Below, piece after piece: positions 1 through 8,998 of a stretch of DNA of 64,000 nt. The number at the start of each line of letters is the position of its first letter. Position 1 is the first letter of the stretch. This stretch comes from Agreia sp. PsM10. Lineage in GTDB: Bacteria; Actinomycetota; Actinomycetes; Actinomycetales; Microbacteriaceae. The stretch covers positions 248,001 to 312,000 of the forward strand of contig NZ_JARUXC010000005.1 of assembly GCF_030433855.1 (NCBI RefSeq). Reading direction: 5' to 3'. Position numbers and translations under genes: made by a program. The notes below the pieces were generated by a model. The model was not told the origin of the DNA and ran no database searches. It saw only the letters and a program-made list of their open reading frames with translations.

Positions 1-478
1 AGCCGCGCCGCCCCTCAGGGGTGGCGTGCAGCACGGCATCGAGCTGGCCCTGGCCCACGATCACGTGCATCTCGCGGCCGAGCCCGGAGTCGCTCAGCAG
101 TTCTTGAACGTCGAGCAGGCGGCAGCCCTCGCCGTTGATCGCGTATTCGCTTCCCCCGTTGCGGAACAGGGTGCGGCTGATCGTGACCTCGGAATAGTCG
201 ATCGGCAGGGCGCCGTCGCTGTTGTCGATCGTGAGGATGACCTCGGCCCGGCCGAGCGGACCCTTGGTCGCCGTGCCGGCGAAGATCACGTCCTCCATCT
301 TGCCGCCGCGCAGGGTCTTCGCGCCCTGCTCGCCCATGACCCAGGCAAGAGCGTCGACGACGTTGCTCTTGCCGGATCCGTTCGGACCGACGACGCAGGT
401 CACGCCCGTCTCGAAGGCGAACGTGGTGGGGTGCGCGAACGACTTGAAGCCCTTGAGGGTCAGGCTCTTGAGATACAC
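1..478 (-). CDS. smc: Chromosome segregation protein SMC, N-terminal part (runs off the window)
   Basis: ATPase of the condensin-like SMC complex that organises the nucleoid. About 159 N-terminal residues are visible, starting at GTG 478 with [14 protein letters not shown]. Walker A (GPNGSGKSN) lies near residue 32, followed by the usual [20 protein letters not shown] segment and the IVGQGQLD stretch typical of SMC head domains. The hinge, coiled coils and Walker B lie beyond the left edge. Family assignment is secure; only the partial extent limits it. Confidence 0.95.
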   Translation of the reverse strand, partial: MYLKSLTLKGFKSFAHPTTFAFETGVTCVVGPNGSGKSNVVDALAWVMGEQGAKTLRGGKMEDVIFAGTATKGPLGRAEVILTIDNSDGALPIDYSEVTISRTLFRNGGSEYAINGEGCRLLDVQELLSDSGLGREMHVIVGQGQLDAVLHATPEGRRG

Positions 479-557
479 CCGGGACCCTCCGCTTCGTTCT
501 GGCTGCCAGTGGTTGCTCTACGGTACCGAACCCGCGCCGCTGCGCGGGCGAGGCTCG

Positions 558-1445
558 TCAACAATGCTCGAACACGTAGTCGGGCTCGCCCTTCTCGACC
601 AGGTCGCGGTCGCGCAGGATGGTCGTGGCGGGCCGGTCGTCGGAGGCGCACACCTCGTCGAACGGCACAGGCAGATCGTCGGTGTATTCGATGTCGATGA
701 CGGCGTCGCCGTAGACGTCTTCGTAGGCGCCGCACTCCTCGAATCGGAAGCACTCCTCGGTGACGGCGAAGTCGAAGTTCGCGGCACTGCGGCCGCGATC
801 TCCCAGTTCGGCGGAGTTCTTCTGACCGATCGCCATGGCGTGCCCGTGGGCCCGTTCGGCGAAGAGCTTCGCGAGTGCGAGGTTGTCGTCGATGCTCAAC
901 CGGCCCTCGCTGCGCGAGTAGGTGTCGAGGTTGTCGATCTCGACCGCGTCGAACCCGCTGTCGGCGCACGCCTCGATCGATGCCCCGATCATGCGCGAGA
1001 TGCGCTGCCTCTTCTCGGGAGTCGAGGTGTCGAGGATGAACTCGTCGGGCCAGTTCGGGTCGATGATCGCCGCGCCGTCGTCGTCTCGCAGCACGAGGTC
1101 GGGATTGTCGACGACCCAGCGCTCGTCGTCGCCGGGCTGCGACTGGAACCCGTTGACGTAGCAGATGGAGTACACGCCCTCGGCCGGCTCGGACGTGCTG
1201 TCGCGAGTGACGATCTTCACGTCGGAGTCGACGTCGTAGCTGCCTCCGAGCTGGTAGTCGGCCGGTTCGCCGAAGGGCGGGAGGGTGACGTCGTCTTCTG
1301 TCACCGTCCACGAGTCGCTCGGCGTGGGCGACGTCTGCTCGCCGTCTCGCGCATCCGTGGTGCACGCCGCGAGAAGGCCGAGGATCGCGACGGTCGCTGC
1401 GCCTGCGGCCAACGCCGTCGAGATCCTTGCCTGCATATCGCTCAT
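558..1445 (-). CDS. Secreted lipoprotein, GH114 endo-alpha-1,4-polygalactosaminidase-like
   Basis: A 295-residue protein. The start is placed at ATG 1445 because it gives a clean lipoprotein signal (MSDMQARIST..., hydrophobic core, lipobox LLAAC). The mature part has the TIM-barrel pattern of the GH114/TM1410-like family: ICYVNGFQSQPGDD, a long acidic substrate strand, GFDAVEIDNLDTY (Asp and Glu of the likely catalytic strand) and IGQKNSAEL. Members cleave or bind alpha-1,4-galactosamine polymers of the cell surface. Divergent from the MoeZ-like gene at 1523 and probably a single transcript. Family call is good; the substrate is unproven. Confidence 0.85.
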   Translation of the reverse strand: MSDMQARISTALAAGAATVAILGLLAACTTDARDGEQTSPTPSDSWTVTEDDVTLPPFGEPADYQLGGSYDVDSDVKIVTRDSTSEPAEGVYSICYVNGFQSQPGDDERWVVDNPDLVLRDDDGAAIIDPNWPDEFILDTSTPEKRQRISRMIGASIEACADSGFDAVEIDNLDTYSRSEGRLSIDDNLALAKLFAERAHGHAMAIGQKNSAELGDRGRSAANFDFAVTEECFRFEECGAYEDVYGDAVIDIEYTDDLPVPFDEVCASDDRPATTILRDRDLVEKGEPDYVFEHC

Positions 1446-1522
1446 GCTAGGCGGCGTACGCTTGAAGCGTCTGCTCGCTCCCGGTCGCACCGGGGCATCG
1501 ATCCGATAGGACTCCCGCCGGA

Positions 1523-2791
1523 ATGGCTCATCCCCCGCTCGTCTCCCCCGGCCCCGCGCTGACACCGGCCGAACTCAGCCGCTACGCCCGGCAGCTCACG
1601 CTCCCGCAGATCGGCATGGACGGCCAGCGCCGGCTCAAGGCCTCGCGCGTGCTCGTGCTCGGTGCGGGCGGGCTCGGATCGCCCATCCTCACCTCTCTCG
1701 TGGCGGCGGGCGTCGGAACCGTCGGTGTCGTCGACTCCGACACGGTCGAGCCCTCCAACCTGCAACGCCAGACACTGTTCGGCACGTCCGATGTGGGCCG
1801 GCGCAAGGCCGAGGCGGCGGCATCGGCCCTCACCGAGCTGAACCCTCTGGTCGACGTCCTCCCGCTGGCCGTCCGAGTGACGAGCGCGAACGTGCTCGCC
1901 CTCGTGGCCGATTACGACGTGATCGTCGACGGCACCGACAACTTCGAGACCCGCTACCTGGCCCACGACGCGGCCAAGCTGCTCGGCAAGCCCTACGTGT
2001 GGGGGTCGGTTCTGCGATTCGATGGCCAGGCGACAGTGTTCTGGGCCGCACCTCCGGCCTCGCTCGGCACGGGTGTCACCGTGCGCGACCTGTTCGCCGA
2101 GGAGCCCCCGGCCGTCGAGGGCGAGACCTGCGCCACCGCGGGAGTGCTCGGCTCGATCTGCGCGTCGATCGGCTCGGTTATGGCGACCGAGACCATCAAA
2201 CTGCTGCTCGGCTTCGGCGAACTGCTGCTGGGCCGGCTGCTCGTGCACGACGGTCTGGATGCGACGTGGCGCGAGATCCGCTTCGGCCCGGCCGCTCGCG
2301 ACTCGGCTCCCCGCGAGCGTGCGGCGGCCCCGTCGTCCGCTTCGGAGCTCTCGCCGGACACCACCCCGACACCCCCGGAATCCCCCGCGACCGACCAAAC
2401 GAAAGGCACCCCCGTGACCCAGCCCGACGCATCCACCGCCCTGCCCGAACCGACCGCCGAGCGTATGACGCCCACCCAGCTGAAAGCCCTGCTCGACGCC
2501 CGCGAGCGCGGCGAGCAGAGCTTCGTACTGGTCGACGTACGCGAGCCGTGGGAACGCGACATCGTGCACATCGAGGGCTCCGAGCTGATCCCGATGAGCC
2601 AGCTGCTCAGCGACGAGGCGCGCGAGAAGATGCCGCAGGACGACCGCGTGATCCTCTACTGCCACCACGATGGCCGCTCAGGACAGGCCCGCGACTACAT
2701 GGCGCAGAACGGCTGGTCGAACATCTCCGACCTCGGTGGCGGCGTCGACGCGTGGGTCGCCGAGGTGGAGCCGGAGAAGGCGCGGTACTGA
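1523..2791 (+). CDS. moeZ: MoeB/MoeZ-type adenylyltransferase with C-terminal rhodanese domain
   Basis: Activates the C-terminal Gly-Gly of small sulfur carriers (MoaD, ThiS-like) by adenylylation; the rhodanese domain can pass sulfur on. 422 residues: ThiF/E1-like domain about 10-255 with nucleotide loop VLVLGAGGLGSP and DSDTVEPSNLQRQ; a Pro/Ser/Thr-rich linker about 260-305; rhodanese about 310-420 with LVDVREPWE and active-site loop CHHDGRS. The usual zinc CxxC pairs of MoeB are not obvious. It lies 2.4 kb from moaD, which ends in GG and is its likely partner. Start ATG 1523 fits the N-terminal family sequence. Confidence 0.93.
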   Translation: MAHPPLVSPGPALTPAELSRYARQLTLPQIGMDGQRRLKASRVLVLGAGGLGSPILTSLVAAGVGTVGVVDSDTVEPSNLQRQTLFGTSDVGRRKAEAAASALTELNPLVDVLPLAVRVTSANVLALVADYDVIVDGTDNFETRYLAHDAAKLLGKPYVWGSVLRFDGQATVFWAAPPASLGTGVTVRDLFAEEPPAVEGETCATAGVLGSICASIGSVMATETIKLLLGFGELLLGRLLVHDGLDATWREIRFGPAARDSAPRERAAAPSSASELSPDTTPTPPESPATDQTKGTPVTQPDASTALPEPTAERMTPTQLKALLDARERGEQSFVLVDVREPWERDIVHIEGSELIPMSQLLSDEAREKMPQDDRVILYCHHDGRSGQARDYMAQNGWSNISDLGGGVDAWVAEVEPEKARY

Positions 2792-2918
2792 GTCGGCACT
2801 CATCGGTCGCGGGTGACCGGCCCGACCGGAACGTCGCTGTGGGGAGTTGTCCCCATCGACCTTCTCCGCTCGGGTGCGTAGAGTCACAGGAATCCTAGGG
2901 CGAGGAGAAGGGGTCGGA

Positions 2919-3953
2919 ATGTCTGGATTCGTTGGCGCGGACGTCGCCGAGCTTCGACGCCTCGCACGCACCCTGGCCCAGGGCGGTGAGCAGCTCTCCG
3001 GCATTCGCGCCTCGCTGTCGGTGACCGTAGGACAGTCGGCATGGGTCGGCCCCGATGGCGCGGACTTCACTGCCCTCTGGCACAGCAAGCTCGCGCCGGG
3101 ACTCCAGAGTGCGAGCGTGCTGCTCGCCGCGGCGAACGAGACCGTGCAGCGCAACGCCGACGAGCAGGACGAGACGAGCGGAGGCGGGTCGGATTCGAGC
3201 TCGCCCCACGGCGCGACGCCGGCATCGTTCAGCCCGGGATCGGGAACCCCGGGATCGGATGGGACCCCGTCGACGACAGCCGATGGACAGTACACCGTGG
3301 GGCCGCCCTCACGACCCGACATTCCGTGGGACGAAGACTTCGAGTACGACTCCAAGGACCCGGGCCCAGGAGACTACGCGTCTGCAGCGAAATGGAAGGC
3401 CATGCTCGCGGGAGCAGGCGTGCTGAAACGCGATCTCGACGATGCGATGGACGCGTACGGGCACTATTGGGACAACAACGGCGATCCGCTCGAATTCGAC
3501 TACGAGGAAGCGGTTCGGGAGGACTCCTCGATCGCCAGCAACGTCGACGGCGAGATCACCAGGGCTCAGGCGGCGGCCGAAGAGCTGATCGCATCCGGGC
3601 ACGATACGTTCCAGTTCACCGGTGAACCGACGGCGTCGTCGGCGTACCCCGAGACGGAGAACTGGGCGAAGACGATCGGCGGCTACCAGCAGTGGAGCAG
3701 TGCGGATGTCTCCGTCTCTGGCGACCAGGTGACGATGACGGTGACGGTGCACGCCGAGGATCACTACAACTTCAACTCCGGGCAGAACGACATCGCGTCC
3801 GGTGAACCCGATGACGAGAACGGCAGGTTCACGGAACTCGGATGGGCGAAGCCATTCGACAGCTCAGGATCTGTGACTCGGACAGTCACCTGGACCATCG
3901 GAGACCCCACCTCGGCTGACATCTCGGAACCGGAGAAGCCCAGTGAACGCTGA
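2919..3953 (+). CDS. WXG100-like (ESAT-6 fold) protein with unknown C-terminal domain
   Basis: 344 residues from ATG 2919, chosen for the GAGGAGAAGGGG ribosome site just upstream. Residues 1-90 form a helical hairpin with the actinobacterial WXG100 pattern (ADVAELRRLARTL, a WVGPDGADF turn, then RNADEQDETSGG). A Gly/Ser/Pro-rich linker follows (about 90-140). The rest (140-344) is an acidic, aromatic-containing domain I do not recognise. No signal peptide, as expected for type VII-like substrates. It overlaps the next lipoprotein gene by 11 bp, so the two are probably coupled. No ESX ATPase is in the window. Confidence 0.75.
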   Translation: MSGFVGADVAELRRLARTLAQGGEQLSGIRASLSVTVGQSAWVGPDGADFTALWHSKLAPGLQSASVLLAAANETVQRNADEQDETSGGGSDSSSPHGATPASFSPGSGTPGSDGTPSTTADGQYTVGPPSRPDIPWDEDFEYDSKDPGPGDYASAAKWKAMLAGAGVLKRDLDDAMDAYGHYWDNNGDPLEFDYEEAVREDSSIASNVDGEITRAQAAAEELIASGHDTFQFTGEPTASSAYPETENWAKTIGGYQQWSSADVSVSGDQVTMTVTVHAEDHYNFNSGQNDIASGEPDDENGRFTELGWAKPFDSSGSVTRTVTWTIGDPTSADISEPEKPSER

Positions 3954-4491
3954 CGCCGCACAGACCCCCTCCCGCCGACCCGCCACAGTCGTGTTCGGCA
4001 TGGCAGCGGCCGTGGTGACCGCTGCAGGACTCTTGCTCGGTGGCTGCGCGATCATCCCCCACGACTCGACTTCACGAAACCCGGAGAGCCCGATGACGAC
4101 AGAGACCCCTATGCAGCGCGGCGGCACCGGCGAACTGCGAACCGACCTCGCACCGCTCACCTCCCGCTTCGAATTGCTGGAAGGCGCCGAGTCGGCCACC
4201 TGGATGTCCGGGCGAATGGGTGACGACTCGGTACCCGGACCGTCCACCTACTGGATCGACGCGATCGTCACTCTTCCCGAAGCCGACTACCAAGGGCTTC
4301 TCGATGACTACAAAGCCATCGAGACGACGACCCCACCCACGGTGGAGTCGCCCTTGGACGAGCAGCTGCCGGACGGCCAGTACCTCGCGTCGCCCGAACT
4401 CGACACCGCTTTCTCGAAAGACACGTTCAGAAGCACCGTGCACCTGTCTGCCGACGGCCGGACCCTCATCCTCCGCAGCGTCTTTCAGTAA
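3943..4491 (+). CDS. Predicted lipoprotein of unknown function
   Basis: 182 residues from GTG 3943, inside the end of the WXG100-like gene. Residues 10-38 are a signal with a hydrophobic core (ATVVFGMAAAVVTAAGLLLGG) and Cys in a lipobox-like LGGC, so the protein should be anchored outside the membrane. The mature part has no motif I recognise; it contains a predicted mixed alpha/beta segment with YWIDAIVTLPEADYQ. The 11-bp overlap suggests joint expression and a function linked to the preceding protein. Confidence 0.75.
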   Translation: MNADAAQTPSRRPATVVFGMAAAVVTAAGLLLGGCAIIPHDSTSRNPESPMTTETPMQRGGTGELRTDLAPLTSRFELLEGAESATWMSGRMGDDSVPGPSTYWIDAIVTLPEADYQGLLDDYKAIETTTPPTVESPLDEQLPDGQYLASPELDTAFSKDTFRSTVHLSADGRTLILRSVFQ

Positions 4492-4499
4492 GGCGTTTC

Positions 4500-5072
4500 A
4501 TGCGCGACAAGGCGATTCTGCACGGATACCTCAAGCGGGCCAGAGACGGCCTGCTGCTGAAGGTCGAGGGGCTCAGCGACTACGACGCGCGCCGGCCGCT
4601 GACACCCACGGCCACGAACCTGCTCGGCCTGGTCAAGCACGTGGCGAGTGTTCAGCTGGGCTACTTCGGTGAGACGTTCGGTCGGCCCGCCGACCGTGTG
4701 GTGCCCTGGCTTGCCGACGACGCCGAACCGGATGCCGACATGTGGGTTCCTGCCGCAGAGTCGCGCGCCGAGATCGTCGAGTTCCACCACTACTCCGCGG
4801 CGCACAGCGACGCCACCATCGAGGCACTGAGCCTTGACGCCGTCGGCGAGGTTCCCTGGTGGCAGCCCGAGAAGCGGCAGGTGACGCTGCATCAGATCCT
4901 CGTGCACATGATCGCGGAGACGGCCCGGCATGCCGGACACGCCGACATCCTGCGCGAGACCATCGACGGCGAAGTGGGCCTGCGCTCCGGCGATCCAAAC
5001 ATCCCCGGCCGCTCCCCCGACGAGTGGGCCGCCTACCGCGCCCGAGTCGAAGCAGAGGCCCGCCGAGCCTAG
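4500..5072 (+). CDS. DinB/DUF664-family protein
   Basis: 190 residues, ATG 4500, eight bases after the preceding stop. It has the DinB-like four-helix pattern: DGLLLKVEGLSDYDARRPLTPT, then NLLGLVKHVASVQLGYFGETF with the first metal His, and the C-terminal HMIAETARHAGHADILRE stretch with the other His ligands. Such proteins are thiol-dependent transferases or metal-binding proteins, often for mycothiol in actinobacteria. The substrate cannot be told from sequence. Confidence 0.88.
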   Translation: MRDKAILHGYLKRARDGLLLKVEGLSDYDARRPLTPTATNLLGLVKHVASVQLGYFGETFGRPADRVVPWLADDAEPDADMWVPAAESRAEIVEFHHYSAAHSDATIEALSLDAVGEVPWWQPEKRQVTLHQILVHMIAETARHAGHADILRETIDGEVGLRSGDPNIPGRSPDEWAAYRARVEAEARRA

Positions 5073-5153
5073 CCAGTAGTTACCGGCGCGGACAGTAGTC
5101 ACCGGCGCACCGGTACCCCTCGTCCGCAGTGGGCACTACTGGCTGCCGGGTGC

Positions 5154-5411
5154 CTAGCCTCCGGCGAACGGGGGCAGCACGTCGAGGCGGTCGCCGTCGC
5201 GGAGGACGATGTCGCGGTCGGTGGTGGTGACCTCGTTGAGGATGAACGAACAGCGGGCGAACACCGCGCGCGGGTCGTCGCCGAGTTCGTCGAGCAGGGC
5301 GCCGATCGTCTGCGCCTCGCCGATCCCCCTGGTCTCCTCGGCCACGCCCGTGGCGGCCTTGGCCGCGGCGAAGTACCTCACCTGCACCTGCACGTCAGCC
5401 GCCGATCGCAC
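5154..5411 (-). CDS. moaD: Molybdopterin synthase small subunit MoaD
   Basis: Ubiquitin-like sulfur carrier of molybdopterin synthase. Up to 85 residues; the protein ends in PPFAGG, the obligatory C-terminal Gly-Gly that is adenylylated and thiocarboxylated. VQVRYFAAAKAATG and DGDRLDVLPP are typical. GTG 5411 gives the longest form, and GTG 5393 a 79-residue form closer to the usual length. Either start overlaps or abuts the end of moaA (stop 5395-5397), so the two are coupled. The partner large subunit MoaE is at 12224. Confidence 0.92.
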   Translation of the reverse strand: MRSAADVQVQVRYFAAAKAATGVAEETRGIGEAQTIGALLDELGDDPRAVFARCSFILNEVTTTDRDIVLRDGDRLDVLPPFAGG

Positions 5412-6480
5412 TCATGGAACGAGCCGGCTGCTCGAATCCGGCGGCGTTGATGCCATGGCCGGACGGCTTCGCCCACATCGCCGCGCGCCAGAGTTCGGCG
5501 ATGTCGGAATCGGTCGCCCCGCCGCGCAGCGACCCGAGCAGGTCGGTCTCGCCCTCGGAGAAGAGGCAGCTGCGAACACCGCCCTCGGCGGTGACTCGCG
5601 TGCGACGGCAGTCGTCGCAGAAGTTCTCGGTGACGCTGGCGATGATGCCGACCATGCCGAGGAGCGCGCCGGTCGGATCGGACTTCTCTCGCACCTGGTA
5701 CAGCTCCGCCGGGGCGCCGTCGCGCGGAGCCTCGTCGGGCGTGAGCACGTAGCGAACCTCGAGCTTCTCGCGGATCTGCGCTGCCGTGATCATGCAGTCG
5801 CGCGTCCACGAGTGGTCGGCATCGAGCGGCATCTGCTCGATGAAGCGCAGCTGGTGTCCGCCCGCGAGCGCCCACTCGAGCAGCTCGACGCCCTGGTCGT
5901 CGTTGATGCCCGGCATCAGAACAGCGTTGATCTTGGTGCGCTCGAGCCCGACGGTGCGCAGCTCGTCGATGCCCTCGAGCACGCGGTTGAGGAACGGGCG
6001 CCGCGTGATCGTGGCGAACGTCTCGGCGCAGATGGAGTCGAGCGACACGTTGACGCGGTCGAGGCCTGCGGCGGCGAGCGCCGCGGCACGACTCTTGAGT
6101 CCGATCGCGTTGGTGGTCAGCGAGATCTCGGGTCGCGGCTCGAGGGCCGCGCAGTCCTCGATGATCTCGACGAGGTCTTTGCGCAGCAGCGGCTCGCCTC
6201 CGGTGAAGCGGATCTGCCGCACGCCGAGGTATTCCACCGCGATGCGCGCCAGCCGCGCGATCTCCTCGCGGGTCAGCAGCTTGGGGCCGGCGAGGAACGG
6301 CAGGCCCTCGGCCGGCATGCAATAAGTGCAGCGCAGGTTGCACTTGTCGGTCAACGAGATGCGCAGATCGGTGGCCGTGCGACCGAAGCGGTCGAGCAGG
6401 CCCAGCACGGCAGGGCGATCGGATGCCTGGGGCTGGCCCAGGCGGATCGGGATCGTCGGCATGCCGAGCGTGATGCTCAT
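5395..6480 (-). CDS. moaA: GTP 3',8-cyclase MoaA
   Basis: First step of molybdenum cofactor synthesis: radical-SAM conversion of GTP to 3',8-cyclo-GTP. 361 residues. The N-terminal 4Fe-4S motif is CNLRCTYC (CxxxCxxC, residues about 48-55), followed by RFTGGEPLLRKDL. The C-terminal cluster is CDDCRRTRVTAEGGVRSC, and the protein ends SAIGG, the conserved GG tail needed for activity. Start ATG 6480. First gene of a moaA-moaD pair downstream of modABC. Confidence 0.97.
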   Translation of the reverse strand: MSITLGMPTIPIRLGQPQASDRPAVLGLLDRFGRTATDLRISLTDKCNLRCTYCMPAEGLPFLAGPKLLTREEIARLARIAVEYLGVRQIRFTGGEPLLRKDLVEIIEDCAALEPRPEISLTTNAIGLKSRAAALAAAGLDRVNVSLDSICAETFATITRRPFLNRVLEGIDELRTVGLERTKINAVLMPGINDDQGVELLEWALAGGHQLRFIEQMPLDADHSWTRDCMITAAQIREKLEVRYVLTPDEAPRDGAPAELYQVREKSDPTGALLGMVGIIASVTENFCDDCRRTRVTAEGGVRSCLFSEGETDLLGSLRGGATDSDIAELWRAAMWAKPSGHGINAAGFEQPARSMSAIGG

Positions 6481-6532
6481 TTCTCCAGCCTACGTCGTTC
6501 GCGGCGACGCGGACCGTGCGGCGGCCCCCGAA

Positions 6533-6586
6533 GTTCGCGAAAGATCAGAGGTTCGCCGAAGATGCGACGTTCGTCGAAGACACGAC
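6533..6586. repeat. Three tandem 18-bp degenerate repeats between modC and moaA
   Basis: Units at 6533, 6551 and 6569 share GTTCGncGAAGA-n-GA (for example GTTCGCCGAAGATGCGAC and GTTCGTCGAAGACACGAC). They sit in the 108-bp gap between the modC stop and the moaA start. The role is unknown; they could be a leftover of coding expansion or a binding array. Confidence 0.7.
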
Positions 6587-6588
6587 GC

Positions 6589-7314
6589 TCAGATCGTGCC
6601 GAGCCCGAAGGTGAGGAGTCGCGTGAATTCTGTACGAGGGTTCAGGAGCACCTCTCGCGTGGGCCCCTCCTCGACGATGCGACCCTCGTCGAGAACGATC
6701 ACCCGGTCGGCGAGCGCCAGCGCGTCGAGGGGGTCGTGGGTCACGATCACGACCGCGCGCTCGGCGAGAACCTCGGCCAGGAGGCGGCGCATCGCAGGGG
6801 CCACACCCGCGTCCAGGGCGCCGAACGGCTCGTCGAGCAGCAGCAGTCGTGGCTCCGTCGCGAGCGCCCTGGCCACCGCGACGCGTTGGGCCTGGCCACC
6901 CGACAGCCGGCGCGGGCGCTGGTCGGCCAGCCCCGTGGCATCCACCCGGCGAAGCCATCGCTCGGCGATGCGTCGGGCCTCGGCCCGGTCGGCCCCTGCG
7001 CTGCGAGGGCCGAAGGCGACGTTGTCGCGCACGCTGAGGTGGGGGAAGAGAAGAGCCTCCTGCGCGAGGAGCGCGACGCCGCGGGCGTGAGGCGCCACCC
7101 AGCGGTCGCGCTCCTCGCCTCCCGTCGACACGAGCGTCGCGCCGTCGAGGCGCACGTGGCCGGAATCGGGCCGCACGAGGCCCGACAGCACGTCGAGGAG
7201 GGTCGACTTGCCGGCGCCGTTCGGTCCGAGAACAGCCAGGGTCTCTCCCTCGCCGAGCGTGAAGCTCACGTCGAGCCGGCCGGGTTCCACGACCGCGCGA
7301 ACGTCGAGGCTCAT
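6589..7314 (-). CDS. modC: Molybdate ABC transporter ATP-binding protein ModC
   Basis: ATPase that powers molybdate uptake. 241 residues with Walker [11 protein letters not shown]-loop region [14 protein letters not shown], signature LSGGQAQRV, Walker [13 protein letters not shown] and switch His in VIVTHD. It is shorter than classic ModC (about 350 residues): the C-terminal Mop/TOBE molybdate-binding domain is missing, and such a domain is found instead in the regulator at 8995. Start ATG 7314 overlaps the modB stop as ATGA. Confidence 0.93.
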   Translation of the reverse strand: MSLDVRAVVEPGRLDVSFTLGEGETLAVLGPNGAGKSTLLDVLSGLVRPDSGHVRLDGATLVSTGGEERDRWVAPHARGVALLAQEALLFPHLSVRDNVAFGPRSAGADRAEARRIAERWLRRVDATGLADQRPRRLSGGQAQRVAVARALATEPRLLLLDEPFGALDAGVAPAMRRLLAEVLAERAVVIVTHDPLDALALADRVIVLDEGRIVEEGPTREVLLNPRTEFTRLLTFGLGTI

Positions 7315-8186
7315 CGGATCTCCCGCCGTCCGTACGTGACGACCATCACGACCACGGCCACCACCACGAGCACGAGGGCGAGCGCCACCGCGGCCTCGGG
7401 ATCGGTCTCGCGCTGCAGGTAGATCTCGAGCGGAAGGGTGCGGGTGACACCCTCGAGACTGCCCGCGAAAGTGAGCGTCGCCCCGAACTCGCCGAGAGCG
7501 CGAGCGAACGCGAGCACCGCCCCGGTGACCAGACCGGGCAGGACGAGGGGCAGGGTCACCCGGCGGAAGACGGTGCTGGGAGACGCGCCCAGGGTGGATG
7601 CGACGGCCTCGTACCGGGATCCGGCCGCACGCAGGGCGGCCTCGAGGCTGAGCACGAGGAACGGCAGGGCGACGAAGGTCTGCGCGAGCACGACGGCGAC
7701 GGTCGAGAACGCGATGGTGACGCCGAGCACCTCGAGCGGCGCGCCCAGCAGACCGCGCCGGCCGAAGGCCGCCAGCAGCGCGATGCCTCCCACCACCGGG
7801 GGCAGAACGAGGGGCAGCAGGATCAGGGCCCGGAGGATGCGCTTGCCGGGAAAGCTCGTGCGTGCGAGCACCAGAGCGAGGGGCACGCCGAGGACGACGC
7901 AGAGCACGGTGCTCGCCACCGAGGTGCGCAGGCTCAGGGCGAGGGCCGCGATCGACGAGTCGCTCGTGATGAGGGAGCCGAAGTGGGTCCAGTCGACGCG
8001 GGTCGCCAGGCTCACGATGGGCACGACGATGAGCAGGGCGCCGACGACGGCGACGGCCGCGACCCAGGCGGGGATGCCGCCGAGGGTCGAGCGCCGGGAT
8101 GCGCGCTGCCGGGAAGCGCGCTGCCGGGATTCGCGCTGCCGGGATTCGCGCTGCCGGGATTCCGGCCGTCGGACGGTCTCGGACAC
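7311..8186 (-). CDS. modB: Molybdate ABC transporter permease ModB
   Basis: Inner-membrane channel of the molybdate importer. 291 residues from GTG 8186 with about five or six membrane helices and the ATPase-coupling EAA-like segment ([22 protein letters not shown]). [12 protein letters not shown] is a typical ModB signature. The first 30 residues are an Arg/Ser/Gln-rich repeat ([10 protein letters not shown] units) made by a 15-bp tandem repeat, absent from normal ModB and presumably disordered in the cytoplasm. Its start overlaps the modA stop by one base. Confidence 0.95.
   Translation of the reverse strand: MSETVRRPESRQRESRQRESRQRASRQRASRRSTLGGIPAWVAAVAVVGALLIVVPIVSLATRVDWTHFGSLITSDSSIAALALSLRTSVASTVLCVVLGVPLALVLARTSFPGKRILRALILLPLVLPPVVGGIALLAAFGRRGLLGAPLEVLGVTIAFSTVAVVLAQTFVALPFLVLSLEAALRAAGSRYEAVASTLGASPSTVFRRVTLPLVLPGLVTGAVLAFARALGEFGATLTFAGSLEGVTRTLPLEIYLQRETDPEAAVALALVLVVVAVVVMVVTYGRREIR
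8094..8165. repeat. 15-bp tandem repeat encoding the ModB N-terminus
   Basis: Nearly five copies of CCGGGATTCGCGCTG (units at 8094, 8109, 8124, 8139, partial at 8154). Because 15 is a multiple of three, slippage would change only the number of ESRQR pentapeptides and not the frame. Confidence 0.9.
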
Positions 8187-8998
8187 TAGGGTTTCGCGAA
8201 GCCCGCCGCGGCGAGGATCTTCTGCCCGTCTGCGCAGGTGACGAGCGTCGAGAATTCGGATGCGAGGTCGGGCAGCGTCGACGCGGCGACGACGCCGATG
8301 GGGTACTTGTTCACGGCTCCGGAGGACTCGGGGAAGGTGACTCCCTCGACGGTGTCGCCCGCCGCCTCGACGTCTGTCACGTAGACGAGTCCGGCATCCG
8401 CCTCGCCCGACGAGACCTTGCCGAGCACGTCGGTCACGGCGGACTCCTCGCTCACCGGGGTGAGCGTGATGCCGGTGGCCTCTTCGATCTTCACCGTCGC
8501 GGAGCCGCAGGGAACCTGCGCGGCGCAGACGACGACCTTGGCCTCAGGCTTGGCCAGGTCCTGGAAGGAGGTGATGCCCTCGGGGTTTCCCGGGGGAACC
8601 GCGATCTCGAGGGTGTTGCTCGCGAAGAGCTCGGGCGTGCCGTCGATGAGGCCCGCGTCGGTGAGCTTCGCCATGTTCTTCTCGTCGGCGAACGCCACGA
8701 CGTCGGCAGGCGCGCCCTCGGTGACCTGCGACACCAGGTCGGCGGAGCCCGCGAAGTTCAGCGAGACGGTCACTCCGGGGTGCGAGTCCTCGAACTCGGT
8801 GGCCAGTTCGGTGAACGTGTCTTTCAGCGAGGCTGCGGCGAAGACGGTGAGGGTCTGCTCCACGATGGGGGTAGCGCTCGTCTCGCTTCCTGCCTCGGTC
8901 GACCCGTTCCCTGAGCCTGTCGAAGGGGACGCGCACCCCGCCAGCAGCGTCGCGACCCCGGCCAGAGCGAGTATCGCGACAAGGGGTCGTTTGCTCAT
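8186..8998 (-). CDS. modA: Molybdate-binding lipoprotein ModA
   Basis: Extracellular molybdate receptor of ModABC. 270 residues from ATG 8998. Signal peptide and lipobox LLAGC at residues 18-22, a Ser/Gly/Thr-rich linker, then the ModA fold: [44 protein letters not shown], and [13 protein letters not shown]. Part of the linker (SPSTGSGNG) is encoded by a palindromic genomic repeat at 8906-8927. Start overlaps the end of the regulator gene as ATGA. Confidence 0.96.
   Translation of the reverse strand: MSKRPLVAILALAGVATLLAGCASPSTGSGNGSTEAGSETSATPIVEQTLTVFAAASLKDTFTELATEFEDSHPGVTVSLNFAGSADLVSQVTEGAPADVVAFADEKNMAKLTDAGLIDGTPELFASNTLEIAVPPGNPEGITSFQDLAKPEAKVVVCAAQVPCGSATVKIEEATGITLTPVSEESAVTDVLGKVSSGEADAGLVYVTDVEAAGDTVEGVTFPESSGAVNKYPIGVVAASTLPDLASEFSTLVTCADGQKILAAAGFAKP
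8906..8927. repeat. Palindromic REP-type element inside modA
   Basis: CCCTGAGCCTGTCGAAGGG core, the same element found four more times at 60130-60416 and outside genes there. Here it lies in frame in the linker right behind the lipidated Cys of ModA, where added residues would be tolerated. Confidence 0.85.

Noticed and set aside
5209-7422. A 737-codon plus-strand frame across moaA and modC
   Set aside because: Antisense of moaD, moaA and modC, which carry all expected motifs.
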